Shown here in pieces: positions 27,517 through 37,322 of a stretch of 64,000 nucleotides of DNA; position 1 is the stretch's first letter; each line of letters opens with the position of its first letter. Position numbers and translations under genes: made by a program. Source of the DNA: Muriicola jejuensis (lineage in GTDB: Bacteria > Bacteroidota > Bacteroidia > Flavobacteriales > Flavobacteriaceae); the NCBI RefSeq assembly GCF_010671595.1, contig NZ_JAABOP010000002.1, positions 186,001 through 250,000 of the forward strand, given 5' to 3'. The notes under the pieces are model-generated. The model was given only the letters and a program-made list of their open reading frames with translations. It ran no database searches and was not told where the DNA came from.

Positions 27517-30500
27517 ATGAAACTAGTAATGAAAAAAGCTAAAGCCATTGCCGTATTCTTTATGGCTATAGCCTATTTGGGATGTGAAGATGTCACCAAT
27601 CTGTTTCCGGATGTGATATCCGCATTTACCTATACTATAGACGCCGATACCGGTACGGTCACTTTTATCAATATATCAGAAGAGGCCGATTCCTATCTCT
27701 GGACCTTCGGGGATGGCGATAGCTCCACCGAGATCAATCCTGTTAAGTCCTATGCGGCTTCAGGGACCTATACGGTCACCTTAAAAGCCACGAACGTGGC
27801 AGGAGCTTCAGACTCCTCTGAGGATGCGATCACCATCAACCTTCCCTTGGTTTTAGAGCAGGTAACCCTGCCCATTACCTTTGATGACCCGGATGTGGAT
27901 TACACCCCCGAGACCTTTAGCGGAACCTCCTTTTCCGTTGTGGAAAACCCGGACGTATCCGGCAGCAATGACAAGGCTGGCAAGGTAGGTGCCATCACGA
28001 ACAGCGGTGCTGCCTTTGAAGGTATTTTCTTTGACCTCGGCACAGACATAGACCTGACCACGGATAAATCCATCACCATGAATTTCTGGGCAGATGCACC
28101 CGTGGATATACTGATGAAACTCGAAGAAGGTTCAGCTGCAGCGATCGAAACCGTTGTTAGCCACGGTGGAACAGGATGGGAGACCACTACATTCGATTTT
28201 ACCTCCTCAGCCCAGTATTCCAGGCTTACCCTCTTTGTGGACGGTCCCGGAACCACAGCGGGGACTTTCTACATAGACGATATTAAGCAGGTGGAGACCT
28301 CCACTGGCGGCGGTCCTATCGCCCCCACTGCTGGTCCTGCTGCTCCTACCCAGGATGCCGCTGATGTCATTTCAATATTCAGTGACACCTATACGGACGT
28401 ACCTAATGAAGGTTTTAACAACTACGGTTCTGCTGCCTTCGAACAGGCAGACCTCGGCGGGAATGCCGCTTTGAGATATACCTTTGCAGCCGGCGGTGGC
28501 GGTAACTTCCAGGTGATCGAGCTTGGAGGCGCCAACCAGATCGATGCAGCGGCAGCGGGCATGACCAACTTCCGTTTTGATATCTGGTTCCCCAATGAGG
28601 TGGACCCCAGTTCTGCCTTCCTGATGAAGGTAGTAGACATCCCCGGCAGCGGTGCTACGGAGGCTTTGATCAATATCAATGATTCCTCTACACCTGCTAT
28701 TGAACAGGGTACCTGGCTGTCTTTTGACATTCCGATCACAGAACTTCAGGCCAACGGTCTGGGCGGATATAGCAATATCCAGCAATTGGTGATCGACCTG
28801 GTGACTTCAGGAGAGGTGTATATAGACAACATCTATTTCTACAAACCTGCCAGTGGCGGAGGCGGAGGCCCCATTGCACCAACTGCAGGTCCGACAGCTC
28901 CTACCCAGGATCCTGCTGATGTCATTTCAATATTCAGTGACACCTATACGGATGTACCCAATTCCGGCTTCAACAACTACGGTTCTGCTGCCTTCGAACA
29001 GGCAGACCTCGGCGGGAATGCCGCTTTGAGATATACTTTTGCAGCCGGCGGTGGCGGTAACTTCCAGGTGATCGAGCTCGGAGGCGCCAACCAGATCGAT
29101 GCAGCGGCAGCGGGCATGACCAACTTCCGTTTCGATATCTGGTTCCCCAATGAGGTGGACACCAGTTCTGCCTTCCTGATGAAGGTGGTAGACATCCCCG
29201 GCAGCGGGGCTACAGAGGCATTGATCAATATCAATGATTCTTCCACACCTGCTATTGAACAGGGTACCTGGCTGTCTTTTGACCTTCCGATCACAGAACT
29301 TCAGGCCAACGGTCTGGGCGGATATAGCAATATCCAGCAAGTGGTGATCGACCTGGTGACTTCAGGAGAGGTGTATATAGACAACATCTATTTCTACAAA
29401 CCACCAGGAGGCGGTGGTGGAGGCACAGCCCCAACCACCTCAGCACCGGTGCCCCCGACAAGGGATGCGGCTGATGTGATCTCCATTTATGGGGAGTCCT
29501 ATACCAATATCAGTGGTATCAACTACGATCCCAACTGGGGTCAGTCTGGTCACACTTTGGTGAATCCGGCGTACGATCCGGGTGATGGCAATCTCGCCCT
29601 TGCGTATCCCAACTTTAACTATCAGGGAACCGACTTTGCGGCCAACGCCCAGGATGCCTCAGCCATGGAGTTCCTCCATGTGGATATCTGGGTGCCTACC
29701 GGCACGGACCGGCAGGTAAAGGTGAGTCCGATTAACAGCGGCACAGGGGCCGGGGAAGTCCTGGTGCAAGTGCCTCTGACACCCGGATCCTGGAACAGCG
29801 TGGACCTGCCTATAGCTTCCTTTACCGGTATGACCTGGGATCAGGTGGTTCAGTTGAAGTTTGACGGACAGTTCAACGGAGATGGCAGTGCGAACGGCAC
29901 CCCATATGACATCTATCTGGATAACATCTATTTCTATAAGGAACCTACCACAGGAGGGGGCACAGCCCCAACCACTTCAGCGCCGACACCCCCAGCCAGG
30001 GATGCGGCTGATGTGATCTCCATTTATGGGGAGTCCTATACCAATATCAGCGGTATCAACTACGATCCCAACTGGGGTCAGTCTGGTCACACTTTGGTGA
30101 ACCCGGCTTACGATCCGGGAGACGGTGATCTGGCCTTGGCGTATCCTAACTTTAACTATCAGGGGACCGACTTTGCGGCCAACGCCCAGGATGCCTCAAC
30201 CATGGAATTCCTCCATGTGGATATCTGGGTGCCTACCGGCACGGACCGGCAGGTAAAGGTGAGTCCGATTAACAGCGGCACAGGGGCCGGGGAAGTCCTG
30301 GTGCAAGTACCTCTGACACCCGGATCCTGGAACAGCGTGGACCTGCCTATCGCTTCCTTTACCGGTATGACCTGGGATCAGGTGGTTCAGTTGAAGTTTG
30401 ACGGACAGTTCAACGGAGATGGTAGTGCGAACGGCACCCCATATGACATCTATCTGGATAACATCTATTTCTATAAATCCTCAGGTGGAGGTGGAACTCC

Positions 30501-30987
30501 TGGTGAATTGACCACCAATGGTGATTTTGAAACCGGAGATACCACAGGATGGTTATTTTTTGACAACGGAGGCGCAACTGCAATCACCAGTGCAGAAAGC
30601 AATGGCGGTGCATTTTCCGCGCAAATTACCAGTGGACAATTCAATAACCCTGGAATTAAGCAAGAGAGATTTGGTGTAGGAACAGTGCTTCCAAATCAGG
30701 TCATAGACGTGGTACTGGATTCCAAGGTTCAATCACTGGTAGATGGTGCCATCGTAAATGTCCTTGCATTTTCTGAAAGTTCTACCCCCGGTGCGCCGGC
30801 GGTATTGCACAATCTTGGGACCATAAATGTGACTCCCGGAGCATGGAACACCAATACATTCAGTTTCACTACTGCATCTGATGTAACCGGTGGAATATCC
30901 TTGCTGATCGAGGTTGTATGTGGAGGAGCGACCACTTGTAACGGCGTGGTCTATTTTGATAACGTGTCGGTGAAAATTGCGCCTTAA
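27517..30987 (+). CDS. Multimodular PKD/CBM lipoprotein, probable glucan-binding surface protein
   Basis: 1156 residues. Lipobox ~20-24 (AYLGC). PKD domain ~35-110 (YLWTFGDGDSSTEINPVKSYAASG). Residues ~113-265 form a first sandwich domain. Four copies of one ~180-residue module follow, as two near-identical pairs (A1/A2 ~270-630, B1/B2 ~635-985). They are separated by Gly- and Pro/Thr-rich linkers (SGGGGGPIAPTAGP, PTTSAPVPPTRD), and each ends in IYLDNIYFYK or IDNIYFYK. The C-terminal ~165 residues are a CBM4/9-like domain starting NGDFETGDTTGW. There is no enzyme motif. The modules resemble the C-terminal domain of the lipoprotein at 25141. It is the last gene before an intrinsic terminator. 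Confidence 0.8.
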   Translation: MKLVMKKAKAIAVFFMAIAYLGCEDVTNLFPDVISAFTYTIDADTGTVTFINISEEADSYLWTFGDGDSSTEINPVKSYAASGTYTVTLKATNVAGASDSSEDAITINLPLVLEQVTLPITFDDPDVDYTPETFSGTSFSVVENPDVSGSNDKAGKVGAITNSGAAFEGIFFDLGTDIDLTTDKSITMNFWADAPVDILMKLEEGSAAAIETVVSHGGTGWETTTFDFTSSAQYSRLTLFVDGPGTTAGTFYIDDIKQVETSTGGGPIAPTAGPAAPTQDAADVISIFSDTYTDVPNEGFNNYGSAAFEQADLGGNAALRYTFAAGGGGNFQVIELGGANQIDAAAAGMTNFRFDIWFPNEVDPSSAFLMKVVDIPGSGATEALININDSSTPAIEQGTWLSFDIPITELQANGLGGYSNIQQLVIDLVTSGEVYIDNIYFYKPASGGGGGPIAPTAGPTAPTQDPADVISIFSDTYTDVPNSGFNNYGSAAFEQADLGGNAALRYTFAAGGGGNFQVIELGGANQIDAAAAGMTNFRFDIWFPNEVDTSSAFLMKVVDIPGSGATEALININDSSTPAIEQGTWLSFDLPITELQANGLGGYSNIQQVVIDLVTSGEVYIDNIYFYKPPGGGGGGTAPTTSAPVPPTRDAADVISIYGESYTNISGINYDPNWGQSGHTLVNPAYDPGDGNLALAYPNFNYQGTDFAANAQDASAMEFLHVDIWVPTGTDRQVKVSPINSGTGAGEVLVQVPLTPGSWNSVDLPIASFTGMTWDQVVQLKFDGQFNGDGSANGTPYDIYLDNIYFYKEPTTGGGTAPTTSAPTPPARDAADVISIYGESYTNISGINYDPNWGQSGHTLVNPAYDPGDGDLALAYPNFNYQGTDFAANAQDASTMEFLHVDIWVPTGTDRQVKVSPINSGTGAGEVLVQVPLTPGSWNSVDLPIASFTGMTWDQVVQLKFDGQFNGDGSANGTPYDIYLDNIYFYKSSGGGGTPGELTTNGDFETGDTTGWLFFDNGGATAITSAESNGGAFSAQITSGQFNNPGIKQERFGVGTVLPNQVIDVVLDSKVQSLVDGAIVNVLAFSESSTPGAPAVLHNLGTINVTPGAWNTNTFSFTTASDVTGGISLLIEVVCGGATTCNGVVYFDNVSVKIAP
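28315..29418 (+). repeat. Tandem coding repeat A (two units of ~555 nt)
   Basis: Units A1 (28315-28869) and A2 (28870-29418) are nearly identical at the DNA level, including synonymous sites; equivalent points lie 555 nt apart. They encode two copies of the same module and suggest recent duplication or gene conversion. Confidence 0.88.
29424..30480 (+). repeat. Tandem coding repeat B (two units of ~537 nt)
   Basis: Units B1 and B2 are nearly identical in DNA, with equivalent points 537 nt apart (for example GATGCGG at 29464 and 30001). They are more distant from pair A, so the four modules arose by at least two duplication steps. Confidence 0.88.
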
Positions 30988-31033
30988 TTAAAAGAGTTGT
31001 TCATATCGTAGCAGATCAGACGATAAATGCCTT

Positions 31034-31075
31034 TAAAGGTTAGCACGAAAGCAATTTTTTGCTAACCTTTTTATG
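31034..31075 (+). terminator. Intrinsic terminator after the surface-protein operon
   Basis: Perfect 10-bp stem AAAGGTTAGC/GCTAACCTTT (31035-31044 and 31061-31070) with a 16-nt loop, then T-rich sequence. It separates the first four structural genes from the GH3-led group. Confidence 0.75.
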
Positions 31076-31174
31076 GTGTTATAAAATTTAATCCTTCAAA
31101 TTAATTTGGCTATTTGAGAGACCTGGATTTCAATTTTAAATACCTATTTCATCATTTTAAGTAAATATTAAAGG

Positions 31175-32935
31175 ATGGAAATTAAAGACAAAGACGATAC
31201 ACATCTTGAAATTCAGATAGAGTCTTTGATATCCCGGATGACACTGGATGAAAAGATTGGGCAAATGACCCAGGTACGTCATTTTGACGACACATCAGAA
31301 GAGGATATTGCCACTAAATTCATCGGTTCGATCATCCATACTCAGGGACCTCTTCCCGGTGCAAATGCCAGGGAATGGCAGGAAAAGTTCACCCGATTGC
31401 AAAAGATAGCCTTGTCTACCCGTTTGGGCATACCCCTGCTTTTTGGTGTGGATGCCGTACACGGGCAAAATACCTATGAAGGAGCTACCATCTTCCCTCA
31501 TAATATTGGGTTGGGAGCCACCAGAAGTGCGGAACTTGTAAAGAAGGCAGCAGAGATCACCGCTATAGAAACACGAGCCACGGGGTTCAACTGGGTCTTT
31601 TCACCCTGTATTGCCATTCCGTACAATGAGAAATGGGGAAGGGTTTATGAAGCCTTCTCAGAAAGTACGGAGCTTACTGAAAAAATGGCCAGGGCCTCTG
31701 TGAAAGGGCACCAGGGTGCCGATTTGAATGCGGACTCCGTCATGGCCACAGCCAAGCATTTTATCGGGGACGGATCCACGGATAGCGGAGTGGAAGGCGG
31801 AGACTGTACCCTCACCCCTGAGGAGGTCAGGGAACGCCTTTTGCCGCCTTACCGGGCCGCAGTTGAAGAAGGCGTGGGATCTGTGATGGCTTCTTTTAAC
31901 AGCATGTCAGGCCATTTTATGCATGCGCACAAATACTGGATCACAGACGTTCTGAAAGGGGAGCTGGGCTTTAAGGGAGTCATGGTGTCCGATTGGAAGG
32001 CGTACTCTCGTTTTGGGGAGAATGAGATTATCAATGCCGGTATCGATGTGGTCATGGCAGTGGAAGGTGACTTCCAGATGTATATCGATGGCCTGAAGGC
32101 CGGGGTAGAAAATGGGGAAGTTCCTATGGAGCGTATAGACGATGCCGTTCGCCGGATCTTACGTCAAAAATTCAGGCTGGGGGTTTTTGATAATCCCTTC
32201 CCGGATGCAGGCCTTATCCCCAAAATTGGGATAAAGGAACACAGGGATGTCGCCAGACAGGCGGTCAGGGAATCGCTTGTTTTACTGAAAAACAAGGAGG
32301 ATATACTTCCGCTCAGCAAGAAGCTGAAAAAAATTGTGGTGGTCGGAGAGCACGCAGATAATACCGGACTCCAATCCGGAGGATGGTCTATCAACTGGCA
32401 GGGTTCCACAGAAAGCTATGCCGGGTCCACGTCCATTCTGCAGGGAATCGAGAAGTTGGCTAAAGGGAAAGTGATCTATGACCGGGATGCCTCAGGAGAC
32501 CATGCTGATGCGGATGTCGCCATTGTTGTTATTGGCGAGACCCCCTATGCCGAATTGTTCGGCGATATAGGCGGGGTGATAGGCGCCTATGAAATTACGC
32601 TTACCGAAGAACACCAACAATACATCAACTCTTATGTAGATAAAGGTGTGAAAGTGGTGACTGTGTTCATATCGGGCAGGCCTTTGGTGACCACAAGACA
32701 AATAGAGCAGTCCGATGCTTTTATCGCGGCCTGGCTGCCGGGATCTGAGGGGGGAGGAATAGCAGAAGTCCTTTTTGGAGACTTTGATTTTAAAGGCAAA
32801 TTGCCCCATTCCTGGCCGGCTTCGGTAGAGGATTACAACGGGAAATACGGCCCCAATTTTTGGGACGACTCTGTTGAACCCCTGTTCCCTTTCGGCTACG
32901 GATTGAGTTATAAAAATAAATCTAAAGGTAAGTAA
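31175..32935 (+). CDS. GH3 beta-glucosidase without signal peptide
   Basis: 586 residues, covering the GH3 TIM barrel and the alpha/beta-sandwich domain, without the fibronectin-like third domain. The nucleophile is Asp273 in VMVSDWKA. Other family signatures are LLFGVDAVHGQN, AKHFIGDG and RLGVFDNPF. The N-terminus (MEIKDKDDTHLE) is hydrophilic and lacks a signal or lipobox, so the enzyme should be cytoplasmic, unlike most GH3 in such loci. It would release glucose from imported beta-gluco-oligosaccharides. It follows the terminator at 31035 and leads the group with GH17, GH30 and the permeases. Confidence 0.9.
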   Translation: MEIKDKDDTHLEIQIESLISRMTLDEKIGQMTQVRHFDDTSEEDIATKFIGSIIHTQGPLPGANAREWQEKFTRLQKIALSTRLGIPLLFGVDAVHGQNTYEGATIFPHNIGLGATRSAELVKKAAEITAIETRATGFNWVFSPCIAIPYNEKWGRVYEAFSESTELTEKMARASVKGHQGADLNADSVMATAKHFIGDGSTDSGVEGGDCTLTPEEVRERLLPPYRAAVEEGVGSVMASFNSMSGHFMHAHKYWITDVLKGELGFKGVMVSDWKAYSRFGENEIINAGIDVVMAVEGDFQMYIDGLKAGVENGEVPMERIDDAVRRILRQKFRLGVFDNPFPDAGLIPKIGIKEHRDVARQAVRESLVLLKNKEDILPLSKKLKKIVVVGEHADNTGLQSGGWSINWQGSTESYAGSTSILQGIEKLAKGKVIYDRDASGDHADADVAIVVIGETPYAELFGDIGGVIGAYEITLTEEHQQYINSYVDKGVKVVTVFISGRPLVTTRQIEQSDAFIAAWLPGSEGGGIAEVLFGDFDFKGKLPHSWPASVEDYNGKYGPNFWDDSVEPLFPFGYGLSYKNKSKGK

Positions 32936-32979
32936 ACCGATGTGTTATCAGAACCCTAATTAAAATAATATTCAAGACT

Positions 32980-34257
32980 ATGAGATCCTTTTGGAAAATT
33001 TTGCTCCCGGTTTTTTCGCTTATCTTGGGCCTTTCCTGCAAGGATAAAAGTACCAATACGGAAACTGAACAACCCCAAACAAAAAACGAAGTGACGGCTA
33101 AGGAAATTTTAGGAAACCCCGATTATCTCGCCATGTCCTATGGCGGATACCGGACAAAGACAAGAGACAATCAACCGACCCTCGATGAATTGAAGGACGA
33201 TATGAAGATCCTTCACGCCATGGGGGTCAGGATCGTCCGTACCTATAACGTCCATTTAGCACAGGCTTCCAACCTGCTGAAGGCGATCCGGGAATTGAAA
33301 GAAGCAGACCCCTCCTTTGAAATGTATGTGATGCTGGGCGCCTGGATCGATTGCAAGAATGCATGGACGGGGAAGGAACCCGATCACAACGTGGAAAGTC
33401 CGCGCAATGCGAAGGAGATCGCTACTGCCGTGGAACTTGCCAATACCTATTCCGATATCGTGAAAGTAGTTGCTGTTGGAAATGAAGCCATGGTGAGATG
33501 GGCAACCAGCTATTACGTCCAGCCATCGGTCATCCTGAAATGGGTAAACCACCTGCAGGGCCTAAAGAAATCGGGCAAACTGCCTCAAGACCTATGGATC
33601 ACCAGTTCGGATGACTTCGCCTCATGGGGCGGGGGGGATGAGAGTTACCACACGGAAGACCTTGCTAAACTGATCAGGGCGGTCGACTATATCTCCATGC
33701 ATACCTACCCCTACCACAATTCCCATTACAATCCGGAATTCTGGAGGGTACCGGAGGAGGAAGCAGGCCTGTCGGATATGGCTAAAATTGATTCGGCCAT
33801 GGCAAGGGCCCTGGAATTCGCTCAAAATCAATACAGGGCCGTCACTGATCACATGAAAAGCCTGGGGGTGGATAAGCCCGTACATATAGGGGAGACGGGA
33901 TGGGCCACCATTTCAGACGGCCACTACGGCCCTGAAGGGTCAAAAGCTACCGATGAATACAAGGAAGCCAAATATTACCATCTGATGAGGGAATGGACGA
34001 ATGAGGAAGGTATTTCCTGTTTTTACTTCGAAGCATTTGACGAACCCTGGAAGGATGCCCACAATGCCAAGGGGTCCGAAAACCATTTTGGCTTGTTCAC
34101 GGTAGATGGCAAAGCCAAATACGCCTTGTGGGACCTGGTAGACAAAGGGGTCTTTGATGGACTCAGCAGAAATGGTAACCCCATCGTGAAAACCTCAGAA
34201 GGAAATGAGGAATCCGTGATGCGGGATGTACTCGTGCCTCCTATGGCAGGAGATTGA
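32980..34257 (+). CDS. GH17-like beta-1,3-glucanase lipoprotein
   Basis: 425 residues. Lipobox ~17-22 (ILGLSC), so probably periplasmic or surface-anchored. The TIM barrel carries the GH17 acid/base Glu169 in VAVGNEAM and the nucleophile Glu305 in IGETGWAT. Late in the barrel, CFYFEAFDEPWKD matches the equivalent segment of the other two GH17 domains here. Characterised flavobacterial GH17 enzymes act as endo-beta-1,3-glucanases on laminarin. It is 44 nt after GH3 and 59 nt before GH30. Sequence is clearly diverged from the paralogous pair at 39478-41264. Confidence 0.85.
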   Translation: MRSFWKILLPVFSLILGLSCKDKSTNTETEQPQTKNEVTAKEILGNPDYLAMSYGGYRTKTRDNQPTLDELKDDMKILHAMGVRIVRTYNVHLAQASNLLKAIRELKEADPSFEMYVMLGAWIDCKNAWTGKEPDHNVESPRNAKEIATAVELANTYSDIVKVVAVGNEAMVRWATSYYVQPSVILKWVNHLQGLKKSGKLPQDLWITSSDDFASWGGGDESYHTEDLAKLIRAVDYISMHTYPYHNSHYNPEFWRVPEEEAGLSDMAKIDSAMARALEFAQNQYRAVTDHMKSLGVDKPVHIGETGWATISDGHYGPEGSKATDEYKEAKYYHLMREWTNEEGISCFYFEAFDEPWKDAHNAKGSENHFGLFTVDGKAKYALWDLVDKGVFDGLSRNGNPIVKTSEGNEESVMRDVLVPPMAGD

Positions 34258-34316
34258 TTCGTTGCCGGCAGATGGATACATCAGTCTGGCAGCACGGGAA
34301 ATGAAATACCGATACA

Positions 34317-35819
34317 ATGAGAATGTGGAATGAAATTACGTCTGTTTTGATTATCAGTTTGCTTGTAAGTGGCTGCTCCGTTGAGCAGAAATTAGATCTT
34401 GAAGTATATGAGACCTCTGCGGGAGGCAGTAAAATGCAGCCGGTAACGGAATTTACCGTCGGGGACGACCCCTTGATCATTGGTCTCTTGCCCGAGGAGG
34501 AGTACCAGAAAATAACTGGGTTCGGGGGATCTTTTACGGAAGCCTCTGCTTCCCTCCTCAATGCGCTGGGAGAAGCCAACCGCAAAAAGGTGATAGAGGC
34601 CTATTTCGGGGATGAGGGGGCAAAGTATTCCCTGACCAGGACGCATATGAATTCCTGTGACTTCTCTCTTACCAATTATTCTTATGCCCCTGTGGAAGGG
34701 GATAATGACCTTCTGTATTTCAGCATAGAGGAAGACAGGGAAGATATTATACCTTTCATCAAAGAGGCTATGGAAGTCTCATCCGAAGGATTCAAAATAG
34801 TGGCCTCGCCCTGGACGGCCCCACCCTGGATGAAGGACAACAAGGATTGGAGAGGGGGCAAATTGCTCCCGGAGTACAGGGACACCTGGGCCTTGTTCTT
34901 TTCTAAATACCTCGAGGCCTACAAGGCTGAAGGCATAGATATCTGGGGTTTTACGGTAGAGAACGAGCCCCTCGGAAACGACTATAACTGGGAGAGCATG
35001 CATTTTACCCCGGAGGAGATGACCGATTTTGTGAGGGACTATCTGGGTCCCCGCCTGGAAGAGGACGGCCATGAGGTAAAGATCCTGGGCTATGACCAGA
35101 ATCGGGAGCACCTGGAAGAATGGGTAGACGAGATGTACAGGAATAAGGAGAATGCCAAATACTTCGACGGGACCGCCATCCACTGGTATGCCAGCACCTA
35201 TGAGGTTTTCCCTGAAGCTCTGCAGTACGCCCACAACAAAGCTCCGGAAAAATACCTCATACAGACCGAAGCTTGCGTAGACGCCGAGGTTCCCAAATGG
35301 AAGGACGACGAATGGTACTGGTCTAAAAAGGCAACCGACTGGGGATGGGACTGGGCACCGGAAAAGGATAAATACCTTCATCCCAAATACGCCCCGGTGT
35401 ATCGTTATGCCAGGGATATCATAGGGTGTCTGAACAACTGGGTGGATGGATGGATCGACTGGAATATGGTGCTCGACACCCAGGGAGGGCCCAACTGGTT
35501 CAAGAACTGGTGCGTGGCTCCGGTGATCGTGGACGTTGAAAAGGACGAGGTGTATTTCACCCCCCTTTACTATACGATGAAACACTTTAGCAGGTATATC
35601 AGGCCGGGGGCAATACGCATAGGCTTCGAAAATCCCGACAAAACGCTTCAGATCACTGCTGCGAAGAATCCTGACGGTTCCATAGTGGCAGTCATCCTGA
35701 ACCCGGGAACTGAGAAAAAGGAATTTAAACTGACCCTTGAGGACCGTTCCCATGGGGTCATCATATCGGGCCAGGCCCTGCAAACAATCATCATAGGATC
35801 TGCATCGACTAATAACTAA
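34317..35819 (+). CDS. GH30 family glucosidase lipoprotein (beta-1,6-glucosidase candidate)
   Basis: 500 residues. Lipobox ~16-20 (LLVSGC). The (beta/alpha)8 barrel plus side beta-domain of GH30 is recognisable from ITGFGGSFTEASA, SPWTAPPWMK, the acid/base Glu217 (FTVENEP), the nucleophile Glu318 (IQTEACVD) and the C-terminal VIYTMKHFSRYIRPGA-like segment (here YYTMKHFSRYIRPGAIRIG). In flavobacterial laminarin loci GH30 enzymes remove beta-1,6-linked glucose branches. That role is inferred here from context. Next to a GPH permease gene. Confidence 0.9.
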   Translation: MRMWNEITSVLIISLLVSGCSVEQKLDLEVYETSAGGSKMQPVTEFTVGDDPLIIGLLPEEEYQKITGFGGSFTEASASLLNALGEANRKKVIEAYFGDEGAKYSLTRTHMNSCDFSLTNYSYAPVEGDNDLLYFSIEEDREDIIPFIKEAMEVSSEGFKIVASPWTAPPWMKDNKDWRGGKLLPEYRDTWALFFSKYLEAYKAEGIDIWGFTVENEPLGNDYNWESMHFTPEEMTDFVRDYLGPRLEEDGHEVKILGYDQNREHLEEWVDEMYRNKENAKYFDGTAIHWYASTYEVFPEALQYAHNKAPEKYLIQTEACVDAEVPKWKDDEWYWSKKATDWGWDWAPEKDKYLHPKYAPVYRYARDIIGCLNNWVDGWIDWNMVLDTQGGPNWFKNWCVAPVIVDVEKDEVYFTPLYYTMKHFSRYIRPGAIRIGFENPDKTLQITAAKNPDGSIVAVILNPGTEKKEFKLTLEDRSHGVIISGQALQTIIIGSASTNN

Positions 35820-35846
35820 ATCAATTGAACCCTGTAATCATAAAAC

Positions 35847-37277
35847 ATGTCTCATCATAATACCGCAGCAAAAGACATAGTCCCTATAGGTCAGAAAGCG
35901 GCCTATGGAGCAGGTCACTTAGTGCTAAACCTTTATCCGGGAGCCCTTGGGTTCTTTATGTTTTTTCTATTGACAGCTTTTGGGATGGACCCATTTTTAG
36001 CAGGATTGCTGGGTGGTTTACCTCGTTTTTTCGATGCGGTTACAGATCCCATTATGGGATTCATTTCAGATAACACTAGTTCGAAAATGGGTAGAAGGAG
36101 GCCCTATATTTTGATAGGGGGCATCCTCAGTGCTATAACCTTTGTATTGCTCTGGCAACTTGATGAAAACAATTCGTCCGATTACAATTTTTGGTACTTC
36201 CTGATTATGTCAATGGTTTTTCTAATCGGGAATACCATGTTTGCCACCCCCCTGGTTGGCTTAGGATATGAAATGACGACGGATTACAACGAGCGGACAC
36301 GTTTAATGGCATTTTCCCAAACGGTTGGTTTAATAGCCTGGATCATCGTGCCCTGGTTTTGGGTAATCATTGCTGACCCTGAGATTTTTGATAATCAGGC
36401 CGAAGGGGTACGGACGATGGCCATTTATGTTGGGCTAGTCTGTTTATTACTTGGCCTTTTGCCGGCTTTCTTTTGCAGGGGAATGGATGCCGCGCCTATG
36501 AAGAACAGAAAGAAATTGACCTTTTCCTCCATCTTCAGCAACTTAAAGGACCTTTTCAGAAGTATTGGAGAAGCGATCAAGAACAAACCTTTCATGAAAT
36601 TATGCGGTGCCACCTTTTTGGTTTTCAACGGGTTTCAAATCGTGGCGTCTTTCAGCTTCTTTATTTTCGTTTTTTACATCTTCAATGGAAGTTATGAAGC
36701 CACCGCGACATGGCCCGCATGGTTTAGTTCTGTAGGGGCATTTGTTTCGGCTTTCCTGGTGATTCCCATTGTATCGAAAATGGCTGAAAAATGGGGTAAA
36801 AAGAACGCCTTTATCATCGCAACCCTGCTCTCGATTGTCGGGTACATCATGAAATGGTGGGCGTTTACCCCGGATAATGTGTGGCTTTCATTTATCCCAA
36901 TCCCGCTGATGTCATTTGGCCTGGGGAGCCTGTTCACGTTGATGATGAGTATGACTGCCGATGTTTGTGACCTAGACGAGCTGAGAAATGGAATGCCCAG
37001 GAAAGAGGGAACGTTTGGAGCATTGTACTGGTGGGTGGTAAAACTTGGACAAGGCCTTGCCTTGGTTCTTGGAGGCCTAGTGTTAAAGATGATCGGATTT
37101 GATGGTAATGCAGCCACTCAGACTGCTGATACTTTGACAAAACTGAGAATTGCAGATATAGTCATCCCCGTAGTGACGGCAGGATTGGCCGTTTGGGTCA
37201 TGTGGAAATACAGCCTTTCAGAAGAAAGGGCAATGGAGATTAAAGCGCAGCTAGAGGAAAGAAGGGGCGAATTATAA
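35847..37277 (+). CDS. GPH-family (glycoside-pentoside-hexuronide) MFS permease
   Basis: 476 residues with about 12 membrane helices. GPH signatures are present: FFDAVTDPIMGFISDNTSSKMGRRRPYILIGG near residues 60-95 and the later MSMTADVCDLDELRNGMPRKEGTFGALYWW block. These symporters import glycosides with Na+ or H+. The first half of the fusion protein at 38020 is a paralogue. Position within the GH cluster suggests uptake of glucose or laminari-oligosaccharides across the inner membrane. Confidence 0.9.
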   Translation: MSHHNTAAKDIVPIGQKAAYGAGHLVLNLYPGALGFFMFFLLTAFGMDPFLAGLLGGLPRFFDAVTDPIMGFISDNTSSKMGRRRPYILIGGILSAITFVLLWQLDENNSSDYNFWYFLIMSMVFLIGNTMFATPLVGLGYEMTTDYNERTRLMAFSQTVGLIAWIIVPWFWVIIADPEIFDNQAEGVRTMAIYVGLVCLLLGLLPAFFCRGMDAAPMKNRKKLTFSSIFSNLKDLFRSIGEAIKNKPFMKLCGATFLVFNGFQIVASFSFFIFVFYIFNGSYEATATWPAWFSSVGAFVSAFLVIPIVSKMAEKWGKKNAFIIATLLSIVGYIMKWWAFTPDNVWLSFIPIPLMSFGLGSLFTLMMSMTADVCDLDELRNGMPRKEGTFGALYWWVVKLGQGLALVLGGLVLKMIGFDGNAATQTADTLTKLRIADIVIPVVTAGLAVWVMWKYSLSEERAMEIKAQLEERRGEL

Positions 37278-37322
37278 ATGTGCAGCATAAGTAAGTAGAA
37301 ATTAATCGTCAATACAAGAAAG

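Noticed and set aside
34779-35783. 334-residue open frame antisense to the GH30 gene
   Set aside because: The GH30 frame has clear catalytic motifs; the antisense frame has none.
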